A stretch of 64,000 nt of DNA from Neobacillus massiliamazoniensis (GCF_001048695.1 NZ_CVRB01000004.1:496001-560000); one strand, 5' to 3'; counted from the first letter of the stretch, positions 28,816 through 41,111 are shown. The notes: generated by a model not told the origin, from the letters alone. Translations and numbers: made by a program.

Positions 28816-30178
28816 AAATAACAGCTTCTTCCTTCGTAAATAGGTCTTTTTTTGTATCATCCATTACCCTGACAAATTGCCCCTCGTTGTAAGGGTAGCC
28901 GGCTTTGCAAATTTTGACTTTTACTATTTTGCCCAATAGATCTTCAGTACCAGGAAAAACGACTCTTAAATAGTTATCGGTGTAGCCGGCAAGTAAACCG
29001 CTTTTCCCTTCTTCTGTAAATTCCTCTTCGGGAATAATTTCTAACACTTCATTTTCAAATTGTGCTGCGTATTCCTTCGCTAATTGATCTGATAGAGAAA
29101 TCAAGCGATGGACACGCTCGTTTTTAACTTCTTCATCAATTTGATCTTCCATTCTGGCAGCAGGTGTACCTGTCCGTTTTGAATATGGGAATACATGAAG
29201 TTCTGAGAATTTATGTTCCTTTATAAAATTATAGGTCTCCATAAATTCTTCTTCTGTTTCACCAGGAAAACCAACGATCACATCCGAAGTAACTGCGAGT
29301 CCTGGCAGCACTTCTTTAAGGCGTTCAAGTCTTTCTCCAAAGAATTCCATTGTATACTTTCGGCGCATCCTTTTCAAAACAGAGTTGGAACCAGATTGAA
29401 TAGGAATATGCAAATGGCGAACAACAATATTGGAATGTTTAATGACTTCAATAACTTCATCAGTAATTTGGCTTGCTTCAATAGAAGAAATTCGAAGCCG
29501 TTCCAGACCTTTTACCTCCGCCTCTAAATCACGGAGCAGCATGGCAAGATTATAATCCTTCATGTCTTCTCCATATCCGCCGGTGTGAATTCCGGTTAGG
29601 ACAATTTCTTTATACCCTGCATCCACTAATTGCTGCGCTTGGTGAATAACTTCCTTCGGATCACGCGATCTCATTAGTCCTCGAGCCCACGGGATTATAC
29701 AAAATGTACAGAAATTATTACAACCCTCTTGAATTTTTAAAGATGCGCGTGTTCTGTCAGTAAACGCTGGAACATCTAGCTCTTCGTAAACGCGGTTTTT
29801 CATAATATTCCGTACACCATTAATCGGCTGGCGTTCTTTTTTATATTGCTCGATATAGTCTAGCATTTTAACGCGGTCCTGTGTGCCGACAACAATATCA
29901 ACACCGGGAATCGCCATAATTTCCGCCGGAGATGTTTGTGCATAACAGCCAGTTACACAAATAACAGCGTCGGGATTTTTCCGGACTGCTCGCCTAATGA
30001 CCTGACGACTTTTTTTATCCCCAGTATTTGTTACTGTGCAGGTATTAATAACATATACATCTGAAATCGATTCATATTCAACACGTTCATAGCCTTCTTG
30101 CTTAAACAGCTGCCAGATTGCTTCAGTTTCATAATGATTTACTTTACATCCGAGTGTATGAAATGCGACTGTTGGCAT
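28814..30178 (-). CDS. mtaB: tRNA t6A37 methylthiotransferase MtaB
   Basis: A radical-SAM enzyme converting t6A37 to ms2t6A37. The N-terminal methylthiotransferase domain has TLGCKVNHYETEA and VTGCYAQ cysteines for the auxiliary cluster. The radical-SAM triad is CNNFCTFC near residue 157, and a C-terminal TRAM domain covers about 375-440. 454 residues, as in B. subtilis YqeV. It is the last gene of the dnaK-operon extension and starts 8 bases after rsmE. Confidence 0.95.
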   Translation of the reverse strand: MPTVAFHTLGCKVNHYETEAIWQLFKQEGYERVEYESISDVYVINTCTVTNTGDKKSRQVIRRAVRKNPDAVICVTGCYAQTSPAEIMAIPGVDIVVGTQDRVKMLDYIEQYKKERQPINGVRNIMKNRVYEELDVPAFTDRTRASLKIQEGCNNFCTFCIIPWARGLMRSRDPKEVIHQAQQLVDAGYKEIVLTGIHTGGYGEDMKDYNLAMLLRDLEAEVKGLERLRISSIEASQITDEVIEVIKHSNIVVRHLHIPIQSGSNSVLKRMRRKYTMEFFGERLERLKEVLPGLAVTSDVIVGFPGETEEEFMETYNFIKEHKFSELHVFPYSKRTGTPAARMEDQIDEEVKNERVHRLISLSDQLAKEYAAQFENEVLEIIPEEEFTEEGKSGLLAGYTDNYLRVVFPGTEDLLGKIVKVKICKAGYPYNEGQFVRVMDDTKKDLFTKEEAVI

Positions 30179-30185
30179 TATAATT

Positions 30186-30935
30186 TCACCTCAATAATTC
30201 AAAATGATAAGAAATCGCCGCCAAAGTATACAATGGAGCGGTTTCTGTTCTTAATATCCTCGGGCCTAAGCCGCAGAGAACAAAGTCATGCTTTTTTAAT
30301 TGCTGAACCTCTTCTTCGGTTAATCCTCCTTCAGGTCCAAAGACCACAAGTAGGGACTCACCTTTTTGGATTTGTTTCAAAGTCGAGGCAAAACGGGAGG
30401 TTTCTCCATTTTTACTCTCCTCTTCGAATGCTACCAATTTATACGAATAGTTCTGGCTTTTTTCCAGAAGATTTTTAAAGCTAACAGGGCTGACCACTTC
30501 AGGTAAAAAGGAACGATGGGATTGTTCAGCAGCTTCTTTAGCAATCTTTTGCCATCTCTCTATCTTCTTCCCTGCTTTTTTTTCGTCCCACTTCACAACC
30601 GAACGATGGGCGGTAAAAGGAATAAACTCATGTGCCCCAAGTTCAGTTCCTTTTTGAATGATCCATTCAAGCTTGTCTCCCTTGGGCAGTCCGCTTGCAA
30701 CCGTGACGGTAATCGGCAGTTCGGAAACAACTTCTTTCCATTGTACAACGTCTGCAACGACTTGTTCATCGGTAAATTCTGCAATCCTACAGACAGCAGA
30801 TTTCCCTTCAGGGTCCACACATATTATCTGATCACCAATTTGCATACGCAAGACCTTAACGATGTGGTGACGATCTTCAGTATCAATATAGAAACGTTCG
30901 TCTTTTGCCGGTTTGTTAACAAAGTAGCGTTGCAC
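30186..30935 (-). CDS. rsmE: 16S rRNA (uracil1498-N3)-methyltransferase RsmE
   Basis: A SPOUT-class methyltransferase. The N-terminal PUA-like domain (MQRYFVNKPAKDERF) is followed by a knotted SAM domain with VFGPEGGLTEEEV and LGPRILRTETAPL, the RsmE signatures. The GTG at 30935, nine bases after AGAGG, is chosen because it restores the family start; a GTG nine bases upstream abuts the ribosome site. 249 residues. Confidence 0.93.
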   Translation of the reverse strand: MQRYFVNKPAKDERFYIDTEDRHHIVKVLRMQIGDQIICVDPEGKSAVCRIAEFTDEQVVADVVQWKEVVSELPITVTVASGLPKGDKLEWIIQKGTELGAHEFIPFTAHRSVVKWDEKKAGKKIERWQKIAKEAAEQSHRSFLPEVVSPVSFKNLLEKSQNYSYKLVAFEEESKNGETSRFASTLKQIQKGESLLVVFGPEGGLTEEEVQQLKKHDFVLCGLGPRILRTETAPLYTLAAISYHFELLR

Positions 30936-31004
30936 ACGATGCACCCTCTTTAAAACATTTTACTCTTTATTTTACTAAAATATTTGCTAAAAGAAAATCA
31001 ATGT

Positions 31005-31034
31005 AAAAAAGGGGTTTCAATCCCCCCCTTTTTT
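31005..31034 (-). terminator. intrinsic terminator of prmA
   Basis: AAAAAAGGGG/CCCCTTTTTT stem with T-run. It implies that rsmE-mtaB also has a promoter of its own, in the 70-base gap before rsmE. Confidence 0.75.
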
Positions 31035-31039
31035 ATCAA

Positions 31040-31981
31040 TTATAATCTTTTTGCAATAATTGCAACCCAATCTTCCATAACAATTGTTTCGGCGATTTCA
31101 AAGCCAACATCAATCAATGCGTCTTTTACTAAGTCCTTTTTCTGGTGGATAATACCCGATGCTATAAAAGAACCTCCTCGTTTAACGACGCGAGCAACAT
31201 CAGTTGTAAATCTTAAAATCACTTCAGCTAAAATATTCGCAACAACGACATCAGCGGAATTTTCCTCCACACCATCTAGAAGGTTATTTTGAGAAACCGT
31301 CACGACATCGTTTACTTTGTTTAGCTTAATATTTAATTTGGCCGTTGTCACCGCGACTTCATCAAGGTCGTATGCATGAATATCCTGTGCTCCAAGCATC
31401 GCCGCAGCAATGCTCAAAACTCCTGAGCCTGTGCCAACATCAATAACATGATCGCCGCGGTGGATGGTTCTTTCAAGGGCTTGAATACACATAACCGTGG
31501 TGGGGTGTGTTCCTGTCCCAAATGCCATCCCTGGATCTAACTCGATGATTAATTCATCACTGCTAACAGGGGTATAAATCTCCCATGTAGGTACAATCGT
31601 AAATTTCTCGGAGATTTTCACCGGATTATAATACTTTTTCCAAGCAGTTGCCCATTCTTCTTCATGGACTTCACTAATGGAAACCTTGTTTTTACCGAGA
31701 TCAATATCATAAATAATTAAATTATTAATAGAATCTTTAATGGCTTCTACCGTTTCACCTAAGAAGCTGTTAACCGGAAGATACGCTTTAACAATTACGC
31801 CTTCCTCCGGATAATCACCCGGATTGAGTTGGTAGATTTCCCCAAATTGATCTTCTCTTTCTTTTGTGAGTTCAAAGGGATCTTCAATAACTACTCCGCT
31901 TGCCCCAGCTTCATGTAAGATATTCGAAATGGGTTCAATTGCCTCGTTCGTTGTGTGGATACTGATTTCAGACCATTTCAT
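31040..31981 (-). CDS. prmA: ribosomal protein L11 methyltransferase PrmA
   Basis: 313 residues starting [19 protein letters not shown]. An N-terminal substrate-recognition domain precedes a SAM-binding domain with [26 protein letters not shown] and the active-site loop [21 protein letters not shown] is the family hallmark. It trimethylates uL11. Downstream of dnaJ by 17 bases, as in B. subtilis (yqeT). Confidence 0.95.
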   Translation of the reverse strand: MKWSEISIHTTNEAIEPISNILHEAGASGVVIEDPFELTKEREDQFGEIYQLNPGDYPEEGVIVKAYLPVNSFLGETVEAIKDSINNLIIYDIDLGKNKVSISEVHEEEWATAWKKYYNPVKISEKFTIVPTWEIYTPVSSDELIIELDPGMAFGTGTHPTTVMCIQALERTIHRGDHVIDVGTGSGVLSIAAAMLGAQDIHAYDLDEVAVTTAKLNIKLNKVNDVVTVSQNNLLDGVEENSADVVVANILAEVILRFTTDVARVVKRGGSFIASGIIHQKKDLVKDALIDVGFEIAETIVMEDWVAIIAKRL

Positions 31982-31998
31982 TCTACCAACTCCAATCC

Positions 31999-33132
31999 TT
32001 ACTCGCCTTTAAAGGCCCGTTTTACTTTTGAAAAAAAGCTTTCCTCATGATCTCCAAGCGGTGCATTACCACTAATTTCAGCAAATTCACGTAAGAGATT
32101 TTTTTGTTTATCCGTAAGCTTTGTAGGGGTTAACACTCTAACTTGAATATGCTGGTCACCAACACCATAGCCGCGTACATTAGGTATTCCTTTCCCTTTC
32201 AAACGGAATTTTGTACCCGTTTGTGTGCCGACAGGAATCTTCAGTTTCACTTTACCATGCAATGTTGGAACCTCGATTTCATCACCCAATGTTGCCTGGA
32301 CAAACGTTATTGGCATTTCGCAATAGACATCATCGCCATCTCTTTCAAAAAATTCGTGTGGACGGACATGAAAGACAACATATAGGTCACCAGCAGGGCC
32401 GCCGTTTGTTCCCGCTTCACCTTGGCCAGCCATTCTAAGCTGTTGGCCATCATCAATACCAGCAGGGATTTTTACATGAATTTTTTTACGATTCTTTACC
32501 TTTCCGAAACCGCCACAGGTTGAACATTTATTTTTAATCTCTTTTCCTGTTCCGTTACAGTGATGACATGTTTTGCGATTAACAATTCTACCAAATGGAG
32601 TATTTTGTTCAACGTTTAATTGACCTGTTCCATGACAGTGTTTACAGGTCTCGGGATTTGTCCCAGGCTTTGCACCAGAACCGTTACATGTACCGCAGGT
32701 TTCTTCGCGTGGGATTTCAATATCTGTTTCTTTTCCAAAGGCTGCTTCTTCAAATGAAACAGTCATAGTATATTGGAGGTCAGCTCCTTGTCGTGGGGCA
32801 TTTGGGTCTCTTCTTCTTCCTCCACCGCCGCCAAAGAACGTATTGAAAATATCCTCAAAGCCGCCAAAGCCGCCAAAATCTCCGCCACCGCCAAAACCAC
32901 CAAAGCCTTGGTTTGGATCTGTATGACCAAACTGATCATAATGCGCCTTTTTCTGGTCGTCACTTAACACTTCATTTGCTTCTGCTATTTCTTTGAACTT
33001 TTCCGCCGCATCCGGCTCTTTATTAATATCAGGATGATATTGTTTAGAGAGCTTACGATAGGCTTTTTTTATCTCATCCTTAGAAGCGCTTTTGCTTAAA
33101 CCAAGCACTTCATAGTAATCCCGTTTACTCAT
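31999..33132 (-). CDS. dnaJ: chaperone DnaJ
   Basis: The DnaK co-chaperone, 377 residues. J domain with HPD ([11 protein letters not shown]), a Gly/Phe-rich linker (about 72-105), four zinc-finger CxxCxGxG repeats ([32 protein letters not shown]) and two C-terminal beta domains. The ATG at 33132 has GGGAGTGG upstream; a longer frame beginning 63 bases earlier adds non-conserved residues and is rejected. Confidence 0.97.
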   Translation of the reverse strand: MSKRDYYEVLGLSKSASKDEIKKAYRKLSKQYHPDINKEPDAAEKFKEIAEANEVLSDDQKKAHYDQFGHTDPNQGFGGFGGGGDFGGFGGFEDIFNTFFGGGGGRRRDPNAPRQGADLQYTMTVSFEEAAFGKETDIEIPREETCGTCNGSGAKPGTNPETCKHCHGTGQLNVEQNTPFGRIVNRKTCHHCNGTGKEIKNKCSTCGGFGKVKNRKKIHVKIPAGIDDGQQLRMAGQGEAGTNGGPAGDLYVVFHVRPHEFFERDGDDVYCEMPITFVQATLGDEIEVPTLHGKVKLKIPVGTQTGTKFRLKGKGIPNVRGYGVGDQHIQVRVLTPTKLTDKQKNLLREFAEISGNAPLGDHEESFFSKVKRAFKGE

Positions 33133-33199
33133 GATTACCACTCCCGAATCATTCACATAAAGATTATTGTAACACCTACTAGAAGACTCTTGCAAGAAG

Positions 33200-33237
33200 A
33201 AAAGCCAAAGTCTTGGAATTGACTTTGGCTTTTTTTA
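33200..33237. terminator. hairpin between dnaK and dnaJ
   Basis: Perfect 12-bp stem AAAGCCAAAGTC/GACTTTGGCTTT with an 8-base loop. On the minus (operon) strand it is followed only by a broken T-run (TCTTCTTG), so partial termination that lowers dnaJ relative to dnaK is likely. Confidence 0.65.
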
Positions 33238-33254
33238 TGTTGTTTCAGCCCAAA

Positions 33255-35099
<1,845 letters not shown>

Positions 35100-35117
35100 C
35101 TAAAAAATTATGTAGAC

Positions 35118-35717
35118 TTATTGATTTACTTTTACCATAGATGGTCGAATGACTCGGTCTTTTAAAATATAACCCTTTTGAAATTCTTCCACCACAATAT
35201 TGGAACCGAAGTTTTCATCTTCAGCTTGCATGACAGCTTGATGATGATGTGGGTTAAACTCATGTCCAACTGCCTCAATAGGTTCAACACCTTCATTTTT
35301 CATAGCGTCTAGCAAACTTCGATAAACCATATCCATACCTTGGAGCAGAGACTTTGTTTGCTCATTTTCTGCGTCCATTTTCAATGCTCTTTCAAAATTG
35401 TCGATGGCTGGCAATAATTCAGAAATTAATTTTTGTGCTCTATATTTTTCGTTCGCCTCGATATCCAATCTCGTACGGCGACGGAAATTATCAAAGTCAG
35501 CCTGTAAACGGAGATAACGGTTTTCTGACTCTTCAATTTTATTTTTAAGCGATTCAATTTCCTGAAAAAGTTCCTCGCTTAATTTTACATTTCCAGAAGA
35601 TGTTTCTTCTTCAGCAAATACTGTATCTGCCATCTCTTCCTCAGTAAGTTCAACGGCAGCTTCTTCATTTTGCAAATCAACTTCCTCATTCACGGCATTA
35701 TTTTTTTCATCTGTCAA
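35118..35717 (-). CDS. grpE: nucleotide exchange factor GrpE
   Basis: 199 residues: a long acidic N-terminal region, a coiled coil (about 50-100), and the conserved beta domain with [18 protein letters not shown] and [14 protein letters not shown]. It releases ADP from DnaK. The first GTG of the frame lies inside GGAGGTG, so the TTG at 35717, eight bases downstream of the site, is the more likely start. Confidence 0.95.
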   Translation of the reverse strand: MTDEKNNAVNEEVDLQNEEAAVELTEEEMADTVFAEEETSSGNVKLSEELFQEIESLKNKIEESENRYLRLQADFDNFRRRTRLDIEANEKYRAQKLISELLPAIDNFERALKMDAENEQTKSLLQGMDMVYRSLLDAMKNEGVEPIEAVGHEFNPHHHQAVMQAEDENFGSNIVVEEFQKGYILKDRVIRPSMVKVNQ

Positions 35718-35756
35718 CTTACTCACCTCCCTTAAGGAATTAATCTACATTTATCA

Positions 35757-35962
35757 CAAGAAAAGCGCAAGGCGCCCTCCTATCGGCTACAAGTGCAAGA
35801 CGAGCCGGCCGAAAGGGTGCTTTTTAACCTTTTGGACGGATTGGCTTGTGACCTCGAGCCGATGGCGCCTCCGCTGAAAACCTCACGTTTTTCGGCGTGC
35901 GAAGTATCGCTTTCGAAGCTTACTCTTATGGAGCTAGACAATTCTCGAAGTCAATTTTTAAA
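35757..35962 (+). repeat. dispersed hairpin element, GAGCTGGACAATTCTCGAAG family
   Basis: Starts AAGAAAAGCGCAAGGCGCC and ends GGAGCTAGACAATTCTCGAAG. Internal arms CGGCCGAAAGGGTGC...TTTTGGACGG and GAGCC...GGCTC give hairpin potential. It separates grpE from hrcA within the heat-shock operon and is on the opposite strand to the genes. The rest of the 310-base gap is the hrcA hairpin. Confidence 0.7.
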
Positions 35963-35974
35963 CATTCTTATCTA

Positions 35975-36023
35975 TTTAAAAAATTCTTAGAAAGGGTGAA
36001 TACAGAAATGTTCCACCCTTTTC
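35975..36023 (-). terminator. hairpin downstream of hrcA
   Basis: AAAGGGTG/CACCCTTT with a 15-base loop; the minus strand continues CTAAGAATTTTTT. A weak or leaky terminator between hrcA and grpE; full termination would cut off the CIRCE-controlled operon. Confidence 0.55.
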
Positions 36024-36036
36024 AATATTTCCAGCA

Positions 36037-37068
36037 CTAATTATTTTGATACAGCTTAGTTAATACCGCAGTCAAATCATTGCTTATAAATTGGAGTAAA
36101 CTTATCACTCGCGAATATTCCATTCTTGTAGGACCAAGGATGGCAATCGTCCCTAATTTTTCAGCGCCAACCGAATAAGTAGCCGAGATTAAGCTACAAT
36201 TTTCCATGGCACTATTTTCGTTTTCTCTGCCAATTTTCACATTAATCCCTGCGGAATCCATCCTGATCAAATGATAGAGCCATTCTTCATGGTCAATCAT
36301 GGTCATTAACTCGCGGATTTTAGAAACGTCATGAAATTCCGGTTGGCTGAGCATATTTGTTTTTCCGCCAAAGAATAACTTTTCGTTCGCTGAAAGCTTG
36401 AAGGAGTCGGCAATCGAGTGAAGGATAAAGTCATAGTTATGAATATGCTGCTTTAACAGCATGGCGACTTCCTTATAGATTTTATCGTGTAAAATCTGAA
36501 GCGGAACACCCGTTAGACGCTCGTTTAAAATATTGACTGTTTTCTCCAAATCACTGGCATTAATGGCAGCAGGCAAGTATATGGTTCTATTTTCGACATG
36601 TCCAGTATCCGTAACAAAAATGGCTACTGCTGTCTCTTTATTCAATGGAATGATCTGAATCTTTTTTAATTTATTTACACTTGCAGCCGGTCCAAGGACG
36701 ATCGAGGTATAATTCGTTAATTCAGACAAAATCCTGGCCGATTTTTGGATTATTTTTTCAAACTCAAATATTTTTTCAGCAAAAATCGATTGAAGAATTG
36801 AAATATCTTGCTGATTTAATGTTTGAGGCGCGAGTAAATGATCAACATAGTAACGATATCCTTTTTCCGACGGAACACGCCCTGAGGAGGTATGAGTCTT
36901 TTCAATATATCCCAACTCTTCAAGGTCGGCCATTTCATTACGAATGGTTGCCGAACTAAACGATATTTCCTCTTTTTTCGACAAGCTCCTTGATCCAACA
37001 GGCTGTGCAGATCGAATAAAATCATCAACAATTACTTGAAGAATCAACAATTGACGATCTGTTAACAC
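36037..37068 (-). CDS. hrcA: heat-inducible transcription repressor HrcA
   Basis: Binds CIRCE and represses the dnaK and groE operons, needing GroEL for activity. N-terminal winged helix ([38 protein letters not shown]), then a GAF-like domain. The GTG at 37068, after GAGGTGATAAAT, gives 343 residues, the family length; the ATG 21 bases upstream lies before the ribosome site. Confidence 0.96.
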   Translation of the reverse strand: MLTDRQLLILQVIVDDFIRSAQPVGSRSLSKKEEISFSSATIRNEMADLEELGYIEKTHTSSGRVPSEKGYRYYVDHLLAPQTLNQQDISILQSIFAEKIFEFEKIIQKSARILSELTNYTSIVLGPAASVNKLKKIQIIPLNKETAVAIFVTDTGHVENRTIYLPAAINASDLEKTVNILNERLTGVPLQILHDKIYKEVAMLLKQHIHNYDFILHSIADSFKLSANEKLFFGGKTNMLSQPEFHDVSKIRELMTMIDHEEWLYHLIRMDSAGINVKIGRENENSAMENCSLISATYSVGAEKLGTIAILGPTRMEYSRVISLLQFISNDLTAVLTKLYQNN

Positions 37069-37082
37069 ATTTATCACCTCTG

Positions 37083-37109
37083 TTAGCACTCATTGTTATC
37101 GAGTGCTAA
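37083..37109 (-). promoter_or_regulatory. CIRCE operator
   Basis: TTAGCACTC-N9-GAGTGCTAA, a perfect match to the CIRCE consensus, between the promoter and the hrcA start. It is the binding site for HrcA. Confidence 0.98.
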
Positions 37110-37121
37110 TTCTATTAATAA

Positions 37122-37149
37122 ATTATCAAAAAAGGAGGGATGGTGTCAA
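37122..37149 (-). promoter_or_regulatory. SigA-type promoter of the hrcA-grpE-dnaK operon
   Basis: On the minus strand TTGACA (37149-37144), a 16-base spacer, then GATAAT (37127-37122), followed directly by CIRCE. Position and match are as expected for a class I heat-shock promoter. Confidence 0.85.
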
Positions 37150-37151
37150 CA

Positions 37152-37193
37152 AGAAAAGCTCCAGACGTTCAGATGTCTCTGTGCGTCTGGAGC
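37152..37193 (-). terminator. intrinsic terminator of hemW
   Basis: GCTCCAGACG/CGTCTGGAGC, then CTTTTCTTG on the minus strand. It ends three bases before the -35 region of the hrcA promoter. Confidence 0.75.
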
Positions 37194-37218
37194 TGGATCA
37201 TTTTGGGGTATAAATATT

Positions 37219-38355
37219 TTAATGAACTAAAAAGGCTTGAAATACTTCATTTCCTAAAAGCCGGCCTGCTTTTGTTAAATAAATCCTTTCTTGATTTACT
37301 TCCAGCCATTTTTTATTTATCAATTCGACCATTTCGTTTTTAAATAACAGCAAAGGGTCCTTCCCAAACTTTTCAATAAATCTTGCAATAGAAACCCCAT
37401 CCGTTTTCCTCAGTCCTAAAAACATTTCTTCTTCCATCTGTTCTACTTTTGTTACTTGATGCTCATGGAAGATAGGAAGCTCTCCTTTTTGAATTTGCCC
37501 AATATATTTATTCAATGGCCCGGTATTGGATCTTCTCCAGCCATTCACATAGCTGTGTGCCCCTGCACCGAAGCCATAATAATAATCATTGTTCCAATAC
37601 GTAAGGTTGTGCTTGCTTTCAAAGCCGGGCTTAGCAAAATTGCTTATTTCATACTGTTCGAAGCCATGTTTGTCCATTTCCTCCATTAACAATTCATACA
37701 TGGCCGCTTCTGTATCTTCACCGGGAGTCGGAAGCTTGCCCTTTTGTAACAAGTTATAAAACACAGTCTTTGGTTCAATGATGAGTGAATAAGCGGAATA
37801 GTGCTGGATATCCAGTGAAAATGCCTCGATTAACGACTCTTTAAAATCGTCAATTGTCTGTGTCGGCAAACTAAAGATTAAGTCAATACTGATGTTTTTA
37901 AAGCCCACCTTTTTGGCATTATCTACTGATTGAAAAACGTCTTCGGCACGATGAACACGGCCAATTTTTTTTAATAATTCTTCATTAAAGGTTTGGACGC
38001 CAAGGCTAATGCGGTTCACACCAGCTTCCCTTAATATTTGTAATTTTCCCATCGTTAAATCTCCCGGGTTCGCTTCAAATGTAAATTCCACATTTTCACT
38101 CATGGGTAAATGCTTATGAATGCTCTGACAAAAGTTGTAAAGCTGCTGTTCACTTAAGGAAGTGGGAGTACCACCACCGACAAAGATGGTTTCAAATTGG
38201 GAGGCTGGATATTGATTCAGGGTCATCTGAATCTCCTTCTCTAGAGCTTGTATATATTCATCGACGGGCTGTCCCTTTAAAAACACTTTGTTAAAATCAC
38301 AGTAATGGCAAATATGTTCACAAAATGGTATGTGAAGATAGGCAGCTTTTATCAT
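37219..38355 (-). CDS. hemW: radical SAM haem-trafficking protein HemW (HemN-like)
   Basis: 378 residues. The radical-SAM triad is in HIPFCEHICHYCDF (residues about 8-21), followed by VGGGTPTSLSEQQL, NPGDLT and NRISLGVQTF, and a HemN-type C-terminal domain. HemW proteins bind haem rather than oxidise coproporphyrinogen; older annotation as HemN is common. AAAAGGGAAGTG lies upstream of the ATG. Follows lepA as in B. subtilis. Confidence 0.93.
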   Translation of the reverse strand: MIKAAYLHIPFCEHICHYCDFNKVFLKGQPVDEYIQALEKEIQMTLNQYPASQFETIFVGGGTPTSLSEQQLYNFCQSIHKHLPMSENVEFTFEANPGDLTMGKLQILREAGVNRISLGVQTFNEELLKKIGRVHRAEDVFQSVDNAKKVGFKNISIDLIFSLPTQTIDDFKESLIEAFSLDIQHYSAYSLIIEPKTVFYNLLQKGKLPTPGEDTEAAMYELLMEEMDKHGFEQYEISNFAKPGFESKHNLTYWNNDYYYGFGAGAHSYVNGWRRSNTGPLNKYIGQIQKGELPIFHEHQVTKVEQMEEEMFLGLRKTDGVSIARFIEKFGKDPLLLFKNEMVELINKKWLEVNQERIYLTKAGRLLGNEVFQAFLVH

Positions 38356-38376
38356 ATGTTCACTTCCCTTTTTTAT

Positions 38377-38600
38377 AGGCTGTTAAACTTGTCTGTTGAT
38401 TTTCCACTCCAGGCGGTTCGTGGAGCCTCCTCGGCGCTTAAGCGCCTGTGGGGTCTCCACTGCCCCGTACTCCCGCAGGACGTTGAATCAGCTCCTTCGA
38501 ATCTACACCGCACGAAGGAAATGCGATAGCATTTTCGAGGATCTCGCGCCTTCCGCTCCAATCAACCTAGTGGCAAAAACAACATTAGCTTTAACATAAT
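38377..38600 (+). repeat. MITE-like element, copy 3
   Basis: About 224 bp with ends AGGCTGTTAAACTTGTCTG and GCTTTAACATAATCT (degenerate right end). It shares GGCGCTTAAGCGCC, CCCGTACTCCCGCAGGACG and CGCCTTCCGCTCCAATCAAC with the other copies. It lies between lepA and hemW. Confidence 0.87.
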
Positions 38601-38611
38601 CTTTTTATAAG

Positions 38612-38660
38612 AAAAAGAGGCAGGATTTCCCTAACTGGGGTTTCTCCTAACCTCCTGCTC
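38612..38660 (-). terminator. intrinsic terminator of lepA
   Basis: GCAGGA/TCCTGC outer stem with an imperfect GC-rich interior, followed by CTCTTTTTC on the minus strand. Confidence 0.6.
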
Positions 38661-38664
38661 GTCA

Positions 38665-40500
38665 TTATTTTTTTGGAGTATTATCGTCCATTTTTAGGAC
38701 AGCCATAAACGCTTCCTGCGGTACCTCAACCGAACCGACCTGTTTCATCCGTTTTTTACCTTCTTTTTGTTTCTCCAACAATTTACGTTTACGTGAGATA
38801 TCGCCGCCATAACATTTAGCTAACACGTTTTTACGCATTGCTTTGATGGAGGAACGAGCCACAATTTTCGTACCAATCGCAGCCTGGACAGGCACTTCAA
38901 ATTGCTGCCTTGGAATGAGTTCCTTCAGCTTTTCAACGATGATTTTTCCACGTTCATAGGCAAAATCCTTATGAACAATAAAGCTTAAAGCATCGACTTT
39001 TTCGGCATTTAACAAGATATCCATTTTCACCAATTTCGATGGTTTATAGCCTATAAGTTCGTAGTCAAAGGAAGCATAGCCCCTTGTGCTTGACTTCAAT
39101 TGGTCGAAAAAGTCATAGACGATTTCCGCCAGCGGAACTTCATAAACAATGCTGACGCGGTTTTCATCTAAGTATTGCATATCAATAAATATCCCGCGTT
39201 TTAGCTGACAGAGCTCCATAATGGCCCCTACATAATCATTTGGAGCCATCATTGTAGCCTTTACATACGGTTCTTCGACACGGTCAATCTTTTGCGGGTC
39301 CGGCATGTCTGATGGGTTATCGACATTTATTTGTGTCCCGTCCGTCATATGAACCTGATAAATAACGCTCGGTGCTGTTGTAATTAAATCAATTTTGAAC
39401 TCCCGCTCAATACGTTCTTGAATGATTTCCATATGAAGAAGTCCTAAAAAGCCACAGCGGAAACCAAAACCAAGAGCTTGGGAAGTTTCCGGTTCGAATT
39501 GTAGCGCAGAGTCATTTAATTGAAGTTTTTCTAGCGCTTCACGCAAATCATTAAATCTATTTGTATCGATAGGATAAAGTCCACAATAAACCATTGGATT
39601 TAGCTTTCGATAGCCAGGAAGCGGCTCTTCAGCACCATTCTTAGCATTGGTGATGGTATCACCCACACGAGTGTCGCCGACATTTTTAATCGATGCAGTT
39701 AAAAATCCAACGTCACCAACTGAAAGCTCATCACGCTTTACTTCTTTTGGAGTAAACACTCCTACTTCATTTACTTCAAATTCTGCACCTGTTGCCATCA
39801 TTTTGATTTTGTCCCCGACTTTAACGGTTCCCTCAACAACGCGGATATAGGCAACAACTCCGCGGTAAGCATCATATAACGAGTCGAAAATCAACGCTTT
39901 TAAAGGCGCTTCTGGGTCTCCGGTTGGAGCCGGTACTTTTTCAACCACTTGTTCAAGTATTTCTTCAATTCCGATTCCCGCTTTAGCCGAAGCTAATACA
40001 GCTTCTGAGGCATCTAAACCGATAATCTCTTCAATTTCATTTCGAACTCTTTCCGGGTCCGCACTTGGCAGGTCGATTTTGTTGATCACTGGTAATATTT
40101 CGAGATTGTTATCAAGGGCGAGATAAACGTTCGCCAGTGTCTGTGCTTCAATTCCCTGCGCAGCATCAACGACTAAAATCGCTCCTTCGCAAGCAGCAAG
40201 GCTTCTTGATACCTCATACGTAAAATCGACGTGTCCTGGTGTATCGATTAAATGAAAAGTATATTCTTCCCCATCTTTTGCATTATATTTTAATTGGACA
40301 GCATTTAACTTTATCGTAATCCCGCGTTCCCGTTCAAGATCCATGGAATCCAACAGCTGATCCTTCATTTCCCGTGAAGATAATGCCTGGGTCTTCTCCA
40401 ATATACGGTCAGCCAAAGTTGATTTCCCGTGGTCAATATGAGCAATAATGGAAAAATTTCTTATTTTTGATTGTCGTTTGCGTCTTTCTTCTTTGTTCAT
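38665..40500 (-). CDS. lepA: elongation factor 4 LepA
   Basis: 611 residues, a translational GTPase. G1 AHIDHGKS, G2/G3 [10 protein letters not shown] and DTPGHVDF, G4 NKIDLP, then EF-G-like domains and the LepA-specific C-terminal domain ([20 protein letters not shown]). The ATG at 40500 has AGGAG eight bases upstream; a GTG nine bases earlier is too close to it. Confidence 0.97.
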   Translation of the reverse strand: MNKEERRKRQSKIRNFSIIAHIDHGKSTLADRILEKTQALSSREMKDQLLDSMDLERERGITIKLNAVQLKYNAKDGEEYTFHLIDTPGHVDFTYEVSRSLAACEGAILVVDAAQGIEAQTLANVYLALDNNLEILPVINKIDLPSADPERVRNEIEEIIGLDASEAVLASAKAGIGIEEILEQVVEKVPAPTGDPEAPLKALIFDSLYDAYRGVVAYIRVVEGTVKVGDKIKMMATGAEFEVNEVGVFTPKEVKRDELSVGDVGFLTASIKNVGDTRVGDTITNAKNGAEEPLPGYRKLNPMVYCGLYPIDTNRFNDLREALEKLQLNDSALQFEPETSQALGFGFRCGFLGLLHMEIIQERIEREFKIDLITTAPSVIYQVHMTDGTQINVDNPSDMPDPQKIDRVEEPYVKATMMAPNDYVGAIMELCQLKRGIFIDMQYLDENRVSIVYEVPLAEIVYDFFDQLKSSTRGYASFDYELIGYKPSKLVKMDILLNAEKVDALSFIVHKDFAYERGKIIVEKLKELIPRQQFEVPVQAAIGTKIVARSSIKAMRKNVLAKCYGGDISRKRKLLEKQKEGKKRMKQVGSVEVPQEAFMAVLKMDDNTPKK

Positions 40501-40582
40501 GTCGTTCACTCCTACTATACTCGCACATGTACACTATTTTTGATTATATCAGCAGGAGAATCAAGATTCAATTTTATTTTAA

Positions 40583-40724
40583 GGCTGTGTTAAACTTGCC
40601 TGTTGATTTGCGCTTCAGGCGCTTCGCTTTCCGCGGGCGTTCCGGGGAGACCCCACAGGAGTCTCGCGCCTTCCGCTCCAATCAACATAGTTTCAAAAAT
40701 CAACAATGACCTTTAACACAACCT
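40583..40724 (+). repeat. MITE-like element, copy 4 (short form)
   Basis: 142 bp with ends GGCTGTGTTAAACTTGCC and CCTTTAACACAACC. The middle is deleted relative to the long copies: it goes from GCGGGCGTTCCGGGGAGA directly to CAGGAGTCTCGCGCC. Located between yqxA and lepA. Confidence 0.88.
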
Positions 40725-40732
40725 ATTTTAAA

Positions 40733-40776
40733 AGGAGGATGACACAAAGAGTCTGACTCTCGGAGCATCCTCCCCC
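40733..40776 (-). terminator. intrinsic terminator of yqxA
   Basis: GGAGGATG/CATCCTCC outer stem with an AGAGTC/GACTCT inner stem, then TTTTAAAATAG on the minus strand. Similar in plan to the GGATGTCCC-family hairpins. Confidence 0.75.
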
Positions 40777-40778
40777 TC

Positions 40779-41099
40779 TTATGGTATGATTTTTTTAATC
40801 AACACTTCAGATGATTTCGTAATTCCATCAGACATTGTCTTTCCCATCATGGAAAAAAAATTAAATGCATTAATCTCCTCAAGCTGCTTTTTCTTTGATT
40901 CTAGGTTATGGCTCGTGGTGTCATTCCCTTTGCTTATTACCTGTTGGTCTTTTTTATTGATCGTGACAGCATTTTGAAAGTCGACAGCGGTATTGTCATT
41001 CATTTTATGAATTCCGTCATTTGCCATCTGCATTCCTACTAAAACCGATATGAACATAATCGAAACTAATCCTAAACATTTTAGCAAAAATATTTTCAT
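40779..41099 (-). CDS. yqxA: YqxA family protein (DUF3679)
   Basis: 106 residues with one N-terminal membrane segment (about 4-24, IFLLKCLGLVSIMFISVLVG) and a polar extracytoplasmic part. Function unknown. It lies 12 bases downstream of spoIIP, as in B. subtilis, and is probably co-transcribed with it during sporulation. Confidence 0.82.
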   Translation of the reverse strand: MKIFLLKCLGLVSIMFISVLVGMQMANDGIHKMNDNTAVDFQNAVTINKKDQQVISKGNDTTSHNLESKKKQLEEINAFNFFSMMGKTMSDGITKSSEVLIKKIIP

Positions 41100-41111
41100 A
41101 TATTATGCTCC

